NCBI RefSeq assembly: GCF_008017825.1
Contig: NZ_VRLS01000052.1
Coordinates: 1 to 64,000, forward strand
From: Mesonia sp008017825
GTDB taxonomy: Bacteria; Bacteroidota; Bacteroidia; Flavobacteriales; Flavobacteriaceae
Length of the DNA: 64,000 bases
Reading direction: 5' to 3'
A program made the translations under genes and the position numbers. This document shows, piece after piece, positions 18,534-26,695 of this stretch (the first letter of the stretch is position 1; each line of letters starts with the position of its first letter). The notes under the pieces are model-generated. The model had not been told where the DNA came from. It made no database searches and saw nothing but the letters and a program-made list of their open reading frames with translations.

Positions 18534-18576
18534 GAAAAAACCCTAAGGCTAGTATTTTTCTAAGCTTAGGGTTTTG
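18534..18576 (-). terminator. Rho-independent terminator of cargo B
   Basis: AAAACCCTAAG on one arm pairs with CTTAGGGTTTT on the other around a short A/T-rich loop, followed by T residues on the minus strand. It separates cargo B from the next operon. Confidence 0.8.
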
Positions 18577-18653
18577 GTAATAATGGTTTTTTATATGAGT
18601 TGTAGGAACTATGTTTAAGTAGGTGAAAACACTTTGAATATAGCAGATTTCGA

Positions 18654-21600
18654 TTATTGAATAATTAATTTCTGACTAAGTTTTTTCTCACTTTTAGAAT
18701 CAATTACTTCTAATATATAAATCCCTGTGCTTAATTGAAGGTTTGATAATCTTACCTTTCTATTTGAGTCTATTGTTTTTTGGTTAGCATAAACAGCTTG
18801 TCCGGCGATATTGTAAATAATGAATTCTAAATCACTAGAGAAATTTGTTGGGATTTCTATGTTTATTAAACCTTCAGTAATCGGATTAGGATATACTTGT
18901 AGTTTCTTCAATTCCAGTTGTTGGCTTGTTAAATTATTGGTCACAAATTTCAATTCAAATCGCTCAGAATTGATACTTTCATCTATTTCTGTATCAACAT
19001 TAAACTGATGAATAAAAGTACTAGAAGTTATTTTAGTTTCACTTAGTAAATAATGATCTACGAGATAAATATCATAGGATGGTAATTGATTGGTTTGTAT
19101 TTTTAAAGTGTATTGAGTAGAAACGTGTCCTGCTAAATATAATGGAATACTCTCTTGATCTAATGGGAAATCACGACGGTTAATAGCTAAATAATCACTA
19201 CCAGCTTTGCTTGCAAAAGTTTCATCTAGATTGAAAAATTTAGGTGCATCTTCTGCGCTAGCATTATTTTGATAGTTGCTATCAAATTTTATTTTTAATC
19301 CGTCTGATGCCGTTTCTTGGTTTATATATGCTTGGGTTGGAAATAAAGTCAATTCCATAGAAGGTAAAGCAGCTTGAGGTCTAAATACAGTGGTTTGATT
19401 TGCATTTACATTTTTAAAGCTTTCTTCTATGTTTAATTGAGGGGGTGTATTCGCTAATCCTGTTAATAAGAATGCTGCTTGTCCTGGTTGTAGAAATTGA
19501 TTAGCATCTGATCCTGCTGTAGCAGAATTATCATCCATATCTATCGTAACATATGCTCCACGTCCGTTAGCTCCACCAATAGTTGGGTCCCAAATGTAAT
19601 AGTCTGATTGAAAATTGGTGGTGTTAATATTGTTTTTTAATACTAAACTCATATCAATAGCCGCGGGATAAGGATTTCCGAAGAAATTAGCACTCCCAGA
19701 CACATTGTTAAAATTGTTCATCGTAACTGTACCACTGGTAATGTTCCCTTGAGCACGTAAAATAGTATTCGATGGAAGGCTAAGGTTAGAAGTAATATCG
19801 GTCGAACGATTTCCTCTTACCATAAGACGATAAGGCACTCCTGCTATTAAAGAGGTGTTATCGGTGTTAGGCATTTTCTCCCATTTAGAAGTAATATTAT
19901 TGAAAATATACATGCTTGGATTACCTGAAGGTGTATAGTCAAAACCATTAGTCCCATCAGCAGCACCATTTACTCCGGTAATGTGAGTTCCGTATCCAGG
20001 GTTAGGGTTATGAGTATAGTTAAGGGGGTCTTCTTGCCAATCCTCTCGAATCGTATTTGTGCTAGTTACAGTAGAAGTTAGAAAGCGAAAAGCTCTAGTG
20101 GCAGGAATACATTGTTCTGTTATAACCTCCCCTGTAATACTCCCATTGCTAAGATCGTCAATTTGTGCTACTCTTTGAGTAAGGTCATCAAATCTGCAGG
20201 CTAATGTTAATTGATCATTAGTTTCTAGGATACCATTTTCAACTAAAAGTATAGTATTAATTCTTAACATTTCATCGGTGGCTAAGTTAATTACAAGATC
20301 GCTTCCTTGATCAATAGTCAGATTTTCTGTTTCAAAAGAATTTCCGTTTATGGTTTGTTGTGTTGCTCCAGCAAACTCTAGGTTAGTTGCTCCAGCGGGA
20401 ATATTTCCATAGTTATTTAAATCTCCTGTAAGGCTAAGCGTGTTATTAGAAGTTAGGTCTACTTGAGCTCCTTCCTTAATAGTTAGCTCATGGATAGAAG
20501 CTGTTAAAGGAAGGCTAGGGTAGTTGGGAACATTAGCGGGAACTAAAATATCTGAGGTTCCGTTCGCACTAGGCAATCCGCTACACCAGTTTCCTGATAG
20601 TACAGGATTAGTGTCTACCGAACCTGTCCACACAAATTCATTAGGGTCATTATCGGGACCGAATAAATAATTGAAGGCTAAGGCTCCAATAGATGCTCCA
20701 GAAAACTCTCTTATGCTAAATTCAATTTGAGAGTTTGTGCCTAAAAACCCTTCCCATACATTAGGTGTAGCCACGTTGCTGTCCCAATCATTGAGTTGAT
20801 AAACATCTACACCGTCAATCGTTAATACAACGTCATCGTCATGTCTCGGAATATCAAGTTGATAGTATCCGCAAGGAAAGCCTTCTCGTCTATAAATATA
20901 AGAGTGATTTTCGTTTTGAACAGATGTTCCAACATAACCAGGAGCATTCGAAGGATTGCTGGATGTTCCCCATAAGGTAGAAGTGTTAAAATCTAAACCA
21001 GTATGTGTGTAAGTACCAGCATATTCTTGAAAATTATTTCCGTCAAAAACAGCTACAACCCACTCATTATTTCCGAAAGTTTCTGGATCTGGAACTGTGG
21101 TATCTTCAACGATTTGAAGTCTTCCATATGAATTTCCAGCATTTTCAGCCCATACAAATTCAATTTCTGTTGTGTTGTCTAGCGTTCCAGACCAAACTCC
21201 GTAATGCGTGTCACAACAACTATTATGACTCCAAACCTCTGTTCCGTCGATAATTAATTTAGCAGAATCATCATGTCCACTTTCTCCATTTTGTCCTGCT
21301 AGGTTGATAACATAATTTCCAGTAGGAAATCCCTTTCGTTTGTACGAAACTAAATGGTTATTGTCGGTTACGCTACAGCCTTCATAACTAGTGTTCGTAG
21401 GATTTTTAGGATTAGAATTGGTTGCCCAATAGGTATCTGAATCTATATTTAGGTTATTAATTCCATATCCAGAATCGATATAATAGCCTCTGTAATTAGA
21501 ATAATCAAAATTAGTTGCATTGTAAGTATTGAACTGGTAGACATAAGCTGTCCATTGATCTTGTACAAAGCTACCTGGTGAAGGATCTGTATTAGCATCT

Positions 21601-21680
21601 GCACATTGAGCAGAAGACGTTATAGAATAAAATGTGCTTAATAAGACTAAAAGAAGTTTGAGAATGTAATGTTTTAGCAT
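18654..21680 (-). CDS. Giant T9SS-secreted surface protein with two PA14-like domains (cargo B)
   Basis: The 1008-residue protein has a signal peptide ending SITSSAQ. Two copies of a domain of about 150 residues follow (residues about 30-195 and 200-345). They share WATNSNP / WGTSSNP, YKRKGFPTGNY / YRREGFPCGYY and HDDSAKLIIDG / HDDDVVLTIDG; the last pattern resembles PA14-type lectin domains. A beta-rich spacer begins near residue 350 (WTGSVDTNPVLSGNWCSGLP). The shared giant module starts near residue 510 (TEQCIPATRAFRFLTSTV, FFGNPYPAAIDM). The T9SS type A tail begins at LQVYPNPITEGL. It has its own promoter and terminator and no mini-protein directly attached, unlike its two sisters. Surface adhesion or glycan binding is inferred. 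Confidence 0.87.
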   Translation of the reverse strand: MLKHYILKLLLVLLSTFYSITSSAQCADANTDPSPGSFVQDQWTAYVYQFNTYNATNFDYSNYRGYYIDSGYGINNLNIDSDTYWATNSNPKNPTNTSYEGCSVTDNNHLVSYKRKGFPTGNYVINLAGQNGESGHDDSAKLIIDGTEVWSHNSCCDTHYGVWSGTLDNTTEIEFVWAENAGNSYGRLQIVEDTTVPDPETFGNNEWVVAVFDGNNFQEYAGTYTHTGLDFNTSTLWGTSSNPSNAPGYVGTSVQNENHSYIYRREGFPCGYYQLDIPRHDDDVVLTIDGVDVYQLNDWDSNVATPNVWEGFLGTNSQIEFSIREFSGASIGALAFNYLFGPDNDPNEFVWTGSVDTNPVLSGNWCSGLPSANGTSDILVPANVPNYPSLPLTASIHELTIKEGAQVDLTSNNTLSLTGDLNNYGNIPAGATNLEFAGATQQTINGNSFETENLTIDQGSDLVINLATDEMLRINTILLVENGILETNDQLTLACRFDDLTQRVAQIDDLSNGSITGEVITEQCIPATRAFRFLTSTVTSTNTIREDWQEDPLNYTHNPNPGYGTHITGVNGAADGTNGFDYTPSGNPSMYIFNNITSKWEKMPNTDNTSLIAGVPYRLMVRGNRSTDITSNLSLPSNTILRAQGNITSGTVTMNNFNNVSGSANFFGNPYPAAIDMSLVLKNNINTTNFQSDYYIWDPTIGGANGRGAYVTIDMDDNSATAGSDANQFLQPGQAAFLLTGLANTPPQLNIEESFKNVNANQTTVFRPQAALPSMELTLFPTQAYINQETASDGLKIKFDSNYQNNASAEDAPKFFNLDETFASKAGSDYLAINRRDFPLDQESIPLYLAGHVSTQYTLKIQTNQLPSYDIYLVDHYLLSETKITSSTFIHQFNVDTEIDESINSERFELKFVTNNLTSQQLELKKLQVYPNPITEGLINIEIPTNFSSDLEFIIYNIAGQAVYANQKTIDSNRKVRLSNLQLSTGIYILEVIDSKSEKKLSQKLIIQ

Positions 21681-21704
21681 AACTTAAATCGTTGATGTAT
21701 AGCA

Positions 21705-21712
21705 CAAATTTA
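21705..21712 (-). promoter_or_regulatory. -7 promoter element of cargo B
   Basis: The minus strand reads TAAATTTG 25 bases before the ATG. A palindrome TAGCGCTA lies directly upstream (about 21713-21720). The same palindrome, as TTAGCGCTAA, is found upstream of cargo A. Confidence 0.45.
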
Positions 21713-21783
21713 TAGCGCTAGAACTTCTTGCTAAATGCTTATTTAGTATTTTCGATTAAACGTAAGATTCTTAGGATTATAGT

Positions 21784-21819
21784 AAAAAAAAAGGTGCTAT
21801 TTAAATAGCACCTTTTTTT
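21784..21819 (-). terminator. Rho-independent terminator of the cargo A / mini-protein operon
   Basis: A 13-bp perfect stem (AAAGGTGCTATTT / AAATAGCACCTTT) with long A and T tracts lies just beyond the stop of the 65-codon mini-protein gene. Confidence 0.88.
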
Positions 21820-21821
21820 CA

Positions 21822-22019
21822 TTATTTTTTTAATCGTTTGACTCCTAAAGCAGCACCCGCAGCTAAGCCTGTATAAATAAGTAAATCTATTGGGGCTGCT
21901 GGTGTCTCATCATCTACGTCATCCATAAATCCTATTATTTGTTGAGCAGATGCTACATTAGTAAAAGATAAAAAGACGAATAACGGTGTTATGTATATAA
22001 GTTGTTTATAGCGCTTCAT
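21822..22019 (-). CDS. PID-CTERM-like mini-protein paired with cargo A
   Basis: The 65-residue protein starts at the ATG at 22019 (MKRYKQLIY). An in-frame upstream ATG at 22073 would add 18 residues that overlap the end of cargo A and break the signal peptide, so it was rejected. A signal peptide ends at VASAQ. The mature part is IIGFMDDVDDETPAAPID, one helix (LLIYTGLAAGAALG) and the basic tail VKRLKK. It shares FMDDVDDET and APID with the 72-residue protein at 18179-18397. It begins 10 bases after the stop of cargo A and is followed by a strong terminator, so the two are cotranscribed. The molecular role is unknown. Confidence 0.75.
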   Translation of the reverse strand: MKRYKQLIYITPLFVFLSFTNVASAQQIIGFMDDVDDETPAAPIDLLIYTGLAAGAALGVKRLKK

Positions 22020-22029
22020 ATAATCTTTT

Positions 22030-25000
22030 TTAAGGGTTAATAACTTTAGTAGTGTGTTGAACGCCATTCTCATTATTGGTAATCGTTAAATAGTAAATAC
22101 CAGAAGGAAGAGCTAAATTACTAAGTGAAATTTTGCTTTTCCCTGTAGTGTTTACAGTTTTGCTTAGGACTTTTTGCCCCATTACATTTAACATATCCAA
22201 GTTAAGTTTGTTACTGCTGTAAGCTTGTGGTAATTCAATATGCAGTGTATTGTTTGATATTGGATTAGGGTAAATGTAAAAGTCTGCCGTTTGTTGAGCA
22301 TCAGTATTTAAATTAGCTTCTCCAAATCTCAATGTAAATCTTGTACCTGATATACTTGCAGGAATAGAAGCATCTACTTGATAAGCAATAGCGTTGTTTC
22401 CTGTTCCTAGTAAAGTAGAAGTTTGAAGGTAGGCATCATCTAAATATAGCTTATGTTCAAAAGCTTCATTTAAATTAATACTTAACACGTAGTCATCATA
22501 ACGGTATTGATTAATAAATAAAGGTAGTTCTTCATTTTCAGTAGGTAACTCTCTTTTTTCAATGGCTAGGTAGTTTTGATTGTCTAATCGTGCTATGTTT
22601 TCATCTAAATTACCCATTTTAGGAGTATCACTATAATTAACAGCGTTATCAAACTGAGGCGCGAAACTAATTCTTAAACCGTCTGATGGACTTTGTTGGT
22701 TAGTAAATGCTTCTTGAGTATAAAGATTGATCGCAATACTATTATAATTTAATGAAGCGGGTCTGAAAACATCGGTAGCAGTTGCTTCAACATTTTTATC
22801 ACTTTCTCTAAATACCAATTGTGGAGCTACAGATTCATTACTTGTAATAAAGAATGCAGCTTGCATAGGTTGTAAGAAACGATTTGCTTCAGAAGTTCCT
22901 GATGCTCCTTGTAAAACAGAACTTGATAAATCATCTAAATCTATAGCGACAAAAGCACCTCTTCCTCCAGGTTGACCAACCGTTGGACTTCCTCCTAAGT
23001 TAGGGTCATAAATATAATAACTTCTAGTAGTGTTAAGTGTTAGTGGGTTGTTAAAGACTTTTCTCATATCTACAGCAGCGGCATAAGGATTTCCAAAGAA
23101 ATTATAGGCTCCTTCACTAGCATTAAAATTGGTTAAGGTTACTGTGCCTGTTTGGATATCCCCCGTAGCTCTTATTTTTGTATCTTCTGGGGTAGCTGAG
23201 TTATTTAAAATATTAATACTTCTATCTCCTCTAACAAATAAACGATAAGGGTTACCTGCGTTTAAGGGTACCAAGGTGCTTGGGATAGCAGTCCAGCTAG
23301 CGTTAGTATTATCAAATGTGAATAAAGATGAATTTCCACTTGTGTTATAGTCAAAACCGTTCGTCCCGTCAGCAGTAGTATTTGGGTTAGGTCCAAGTCC
23401 GGTTATATGGGTTCCATATCCAGGGTTAGGGTTGTCTAGGTAGCCAGAGGCACCTTCTTGCCAATTGGCTCTTATTGAATTAGACGTGGTAACAGGTGAA
23501 GATACAAGTCTAAACGCTCTTCGTGCTGGGAAACATTGTTCGATGGTCATTTCACCAGATATAGAACCTTCAACACGATCAACTTGAGCAGCTCCTAACT
23601 GAGCGAAATCGCATACTAATGTAAGGTTGTCGTTTGTATTAAAATTCCCTTGTTTTATTTTTAATACTTCTGATATAGATAGTGTGGTATTAAGGGCAAC
23701 TCCAGCCGAGTTTTCAATAGTTAGTTGAGCTAGATTTCCATTGAGAAGTCCGCTATCTATTGATTGTGCAGAACCTCCAGAAAAATATAAATTGGATCCT
23801 GGTGTGCTACCGTCTAGAAAACTATTTCCTCCAATTTGAGTTACTAATCCTTCGATAGCAAATAAAAATCCGTTAAGATTAATCGAAGCTCCTGGACTCA
23901 TTGTTAAATTCTTAACTCCAGCATCTATATTTAAAATAGGGTAGTTAGGGATAGGGTCTGGTGCATTGTGTTGAGGAATAAATACATTAACATTAGCATT
24001 AGGTACGCCATTATCCCAGTTACTTGGATTGCTCCAGTCACTACTTATAGCTCCTGTCCAAGTGGTATCTCCACAAGAGGGTTTTTGAACAATATTGTCT
24101 GTAATGGCCGGTTCTAAACTAGAGCTTTCAAATATAATTTTGTGATCTCCTCCAATTTCAAATTCTAAATTATCAAAGATTACTTTTCCTGTTGCATCCG
24201 TTAATTTTTTGGTCGTCCCTAAAAGTTCACCAGGACCTGAATATATTGACGCAGTAATAGGGAAACCAGCTTGTGGAATAAAGGCTCCATTAAAATCTTG
24301 AACTTCTACTTGAAAATTAGAATTCATCGTTCCGTCACATTCAGAATCTGTAGGTTGAGCTAAGATAGCAAGCTTACTCGCTACACCGATAGATTGTTCA
24401 TTGTAAGCAATAAATGCGGGGTCAGATGTTCCTCCTGCAGTATAAATAAGAGCGACTACTTGAGAAGAATTTGTAGTTGTAATACCAAATTGAGATAATT
24501 CAATCGGTAAAAAACGTAAATTTCTTTGGGTTTTTACATAACCACCTCCTCCAGAAGTACTGTTAAAGTTATAAAAATCTACTAACCAGCTTCCAACTAT
24601 TGGGCTGGTAGAGCTGCTGCTCATATTGATACTAACTGGGTTTCCTACTGTGGCTCCCGAGCCATCAATAAATTTTAAATTATCATTGTTACTACCGCTA
24701 GGGTTAGCTATATTAGAAACCACGATGTCTGGAATACCGTCACTAATATCGGCTGAGGTAATTTTATTGCTACTTAAATCAAAGCGAACCTCTTGTCCAG
24801 TTGGTGTATTAGCGATACCTGTTCCTAAATCAAGCCCTTTATCTCCATCGGTTAGGAAGTAAGCTAGATCTGCGTCAGAAGTGATAGGGTTAAAAGGGTT
24901 GCTAGGGTCGTTGTCCATTGCGTTATCTAATCCGTCGTAAAGTTGACCTAATCCCACAAAATAAGATCCTCCAGTGGCACTAGAAGGTAATCCTGAAAGT

Positions 25001-25260
25001 GGAAGTCCTCTAAAATTATCTGCGGTAAATCCAGTTACACCGTTTGCAGTTAAAGCAGCATCATTTACCCCTGTTGAGTAAGTTGTTCCGTTAAACTTAA
25101 ATCCTAATAAGAGATGTGAATTATCTGGTTTGGTATTGTTAATGCTCCCAGAATTGGATTCCCAGAAACCTTGGTAGTCCGTATAGATTCCTGTAATTTG
25201 ACTGTAAGAATAGCTAGAGATAAATAAAATTAAACTCAGCGCAAAGTAAACTTTTTTCAT
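22030..25260 (-). CDS. Giant T9SS-secreted surface protein with Ig-like region (cargo A)
   Basis: The 1076-residue protein has a signal peptide ending SSYSYSQ. An N-terminal domain of about 260 residues has no recognised fold. An Ig/Big-1-like region around residues 290-385 includes FQVEVQDFNGAFIPQAGFPI and ATGKVIFDNLEF. A spacer from about residue 400 reads WTGAISSDWSNPSNWDNGVP. The shared giant module starts near residue 557 (IEQCFPARRAFRLVSSPV, FFGNPYAAAVDM). The tail starts FYIYPNPISNNT and is a T9SS type A sorting domain. It is the first gene of a two-gene operon with a PID-type mini-protein. Export by T9SS and anchoring by PorU are expected. The ligand is unknown. Confidence 0.87.
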   Translation of the reverse strand: MKKVYFALSLILFISSYSYSQITGIYTDYQGFWESNSGSINNTKPDNSHLLLGFKFNGTTYSTGVNDAALTANGVTGFTADNFRGLPLSGLPSSATGGSYFVGLGQLYDGLDNAMDNDPSNPFNPITSDADLAYFLTDGDKGLDLGTGIANTPTGQEVRFDLSSNKITSADISDGIPDIVVSNIANPSGSNNDNLKFIDGSGATVGNPVSINMSSSSTSPIVGSWLVDFYNFNSTSGGGGYVKTQRNLRFLPIELSQFGITTTNSSQVVALIYTAGGTSDPAFIAYNEQSIGVASKLAILAQPTDSECDGTMNSNFQVEVQDFNGAFIPQAGFPITASIYSGPGELLGTTKKLTDATGKVIFDNLEFEIGGDHKIIFESSSLEPAITDNIVQKPSCGDTTWTGAISSDWSNPSNWDNGVPNANVNVFIPQHNAPDPIPNYPILNIDAGVKNLTMSPGASINLNGFLFAIEGLVTQIGGNSFLDGSTPGSNLYFSGGSAQSIDSGLLNGNLAQLTIENSAGVALNTTLSISEVLKIKQGNFNTNDNLTLVCDFAQLGAAQVDRVEGSISGEMTIEQCFPARRAFRLVSSPVTTSNSIRANWQEGASGYLDNPNPGYGTHITGLGPNPNTTADGTNGFDYNTSGNSSLFTFDNTNASWTAIPSTLVPLNAGNPYRLFVRGDRSINILNNSATPEDTKIRATGDIQTGTVTLTNFNASEGAYNFFGNPYAAAVDMRKVFNNPLTLNTTRSYYIYDPNLGGSPTVGQPGGRGAFVAIDLDDLSSSVLQGASGTSEANRFLQPMQAAFFITSNESVAPQLVFRESDKNVEATATDVFRPASLNYNSIAINLYTQEAFTNQQSPSDGLRISFAPQFDNAVNYSDTPKMGNLDENIARLDNQNYLAIEKRELPTENEELPLFINQYRYDDYVLSINLNEAFEHKLYLDDAYLQTSTLLGTGNNAIAYQVDASIPASISGTRFTLRFGEANLNTDAQQTADFYIYPNPISNNTLHIELPQAYSSNKLNLDMLNVMGQKVLSKTVNTTGKSKISLSNLALPSGIYYLTITNNENGVQHTTKVINP

Positions 25261-25413
25261 TCAAATAAAATTGGTTAGAACTCTTTTTTAAGTAATTAGC
25301 GCTAAATGTATAAGTTCTTAAACCTTAAAAACTATCTTTTCAAGGTTTTTCGTTTAAAGGGTTAATTGATTAGTTGAACTGTAGAGAGGGTTGCATTTTT
25401 TTTAGAATACGTT

Positions 25414-25446
25414 AAAAAAAAACCCCATCGTGGTGATGAGGTTTTA
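25414..25446 (-). terminator. Rho-independent terminator of the acyl-CoA dehydrogenase gene
   Basis: AAAACCCCATC pairs with GATGAGGTTTT (one mismatch) around the loop GTGGT, and T residues follow on the minus strand. Confidence 0.75.
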
Positions 25447-25466
25447 TATATAAAAAGTTGTAATTA

Positions 25467-26609
25467 CTAGTCTTTTAAGAGACCTCTAGAAATTACAATT
25501 TTTTGAATTTCTGAAGTTCCTTCGTAGATCTGAGTAATTTTTGCATCTCGCATTAAGCGCTCTACATGGTATTCTTTTACATAACCATTACCACCGTGTA
25601 CTTGTACGGCTTCCACAGTCGTGTCCATAGCAACTTGAGAAGCGTAAAGTTTGGCCATAGCGCCACTCATATCATAATTATTTCCTTGATCTTTGTCCCA
25701 AGCAGCTTTCATCACCAAGTGTCTTGCTGCGGAAATTTGGGTGTGCATATCAGCTAATTTAAAGGCGATAGCTTGATGGTTACAAATTTCTGTTCCAAAA
25801 GCTTTTCTAATTTTAGAATAATCTCTGGCTAATTCGTAAGCTCCACTTGCTATTCCTAAGGCTTGTGCGGCGATCCCAATTCTACCTCCTGAAAGGGTTT
25901 TCATAGCGAATTTAAAGCCAAAACCATCTTCTCCTATACGGTTCTCTTTTGGTACTTTAACATCGTTAAAGTTAAGGGTGTGGGTGTCGCTTCCGCGGAT
26001 TCCTAATTTTTGTTCTTTAGGACCTACTTCAAAACCTTCCATTCCTTTTTCAACGATAAAGGCATTGATTCCTTTGTGCTTTTTCTCTCTATCGGTTTGG
26101 GCAATGACTAAATAATAATCTGCGCTATTACCATTGGTGATCCAGTTTTTTGTTCCGTTAAGGATATAGTGATCACCTTTATCTATCGCTGTAGTTCTTT
26201 GCGATGTAGCATCACTACCTGCCTCTGGTTCGCTTAAACAAAAAGCTCCAATAGATTCTCCTGTAGCTAACTTGGTAAGGTACTTTTTCTTTTGCTCTTC
26301 ATTACCGTAAGTTTCAAGTCCCCAGCAAACCAATGAGTTGTTGACAGAAACTATAACAGAGCAAGAAGCATCTATTTTAGAAATTTCTTCCATGGCTAAG
26401 ACATAAGAGACTGTGTCCATCCCGCCACCGCCATACTTTGGCGATACCATCATTCCTAAGAAACCTAACTCCCCCATCTTTTTTACTTGCTCGGTAGGGA
26501 ACTCCTGTTTCTCATCTCTTTCAATTACTCCAGGAAGTAACTCATTTTTAGCAAAATCTCTTGCAGCATCTCTTATCATTAAATGCTCTTCTGTTAACTT
26601 AAAATCCAT
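25467..26609 (-). CDS. Acyl-CoA dehydrogenase (short-chain / butyryl type)
   Basis: The 380-residue FAD enzyme introduces the alpha-beta double bond into acyl-CoA in fatty-acid or branched-chain amino-acid degradation. It shows FCLSEPEAGSDATSQRTTA, NGTKNWITNG, GRIGIAAQALGIASGA, VQVHGGNGYVKEYHVERLMR and IYEGTSEIQKIVISR; the Glu in YEGT is the expected catalytic base of short- and medium-chain members. The start at MDFKLTEEHLM (26609) is the family start. A 22-residue upstream extension to 26675 was rejected because the promoter box at 26641-26648 lies inside it. The gene carries a near-copy of the iterated CGCG word at 25989-26000. It is divergent from anmK. Confidence 0.92.
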   Translation of the reverse strand: MDFKLTEEHLMIRDAARDFAKNELLPGVIERDEKQEFPTEQVKKMGELGFLGMMVSPKYGGGGMDTVSYVLAMEEISKIDASCSVIVSVNNSLVCWGLETYGNEEQKKKYLTKLATGESIGAFCLSEPEAGSDATSQRTTAIDKGDHYILNGTKNWITNGNSADYYLVIAQTDREKKHKGINAFIVEKGMEGFEVGPKEQKLGIRGSDTHTLNFNDVKVPKENRIGEDGFGFKFAMKTLSGGRIGIAAQALGIASGAYELARDYSKIRKAFGTEICNHQAIAFKLADMHTQISAARHLVMKAAWDKDQGNNYDMSGAMAKLYASQVAMDTTVEAVQVHGGNGYVKEYHVERLMRDAKITQIYEGTSEIQKIVISRGLLKD

Positions 26610-26640
26610 TGGATGTTGATTTAAATTTAATAAAACGTGG

Positions 26641-26648
26641 CAAATATA
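26641..26648 (-). promoter_or_regulatory. -7 promoter element of the acyl-CoA dehydrogenase gene
   Basis: The minus strand reads TATATTTG, a perfect TAnnTTTG box, 32 bases before the chosen ATG. It decides against the longer reading frame. Confidence 0.6.
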
Positions 26649-26695
26649 CTTCTTCGAGTTTAAAAATTCAATCAAATACCTTTAATTTTACGGAT

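Noticed and set aside
22020..22073. Upstream start of the 65-aa mini-protein.
   Set aside because: It overlaps the end of cargo A and would destroy the signal peptide.
13574..25260. Repeated coding segments of the giants as a transposon or IS remnant.
   Set aside because: Similarity is at protein-domain level within intact reading frames; there are no inverted termini or transposase.
26610..26675. N-terminal extension of the acyl-CoA dehydrogenase.
   Set aside because: A perfect -7 promoter box lies inside it and the family starts at MDFKLTEEH.
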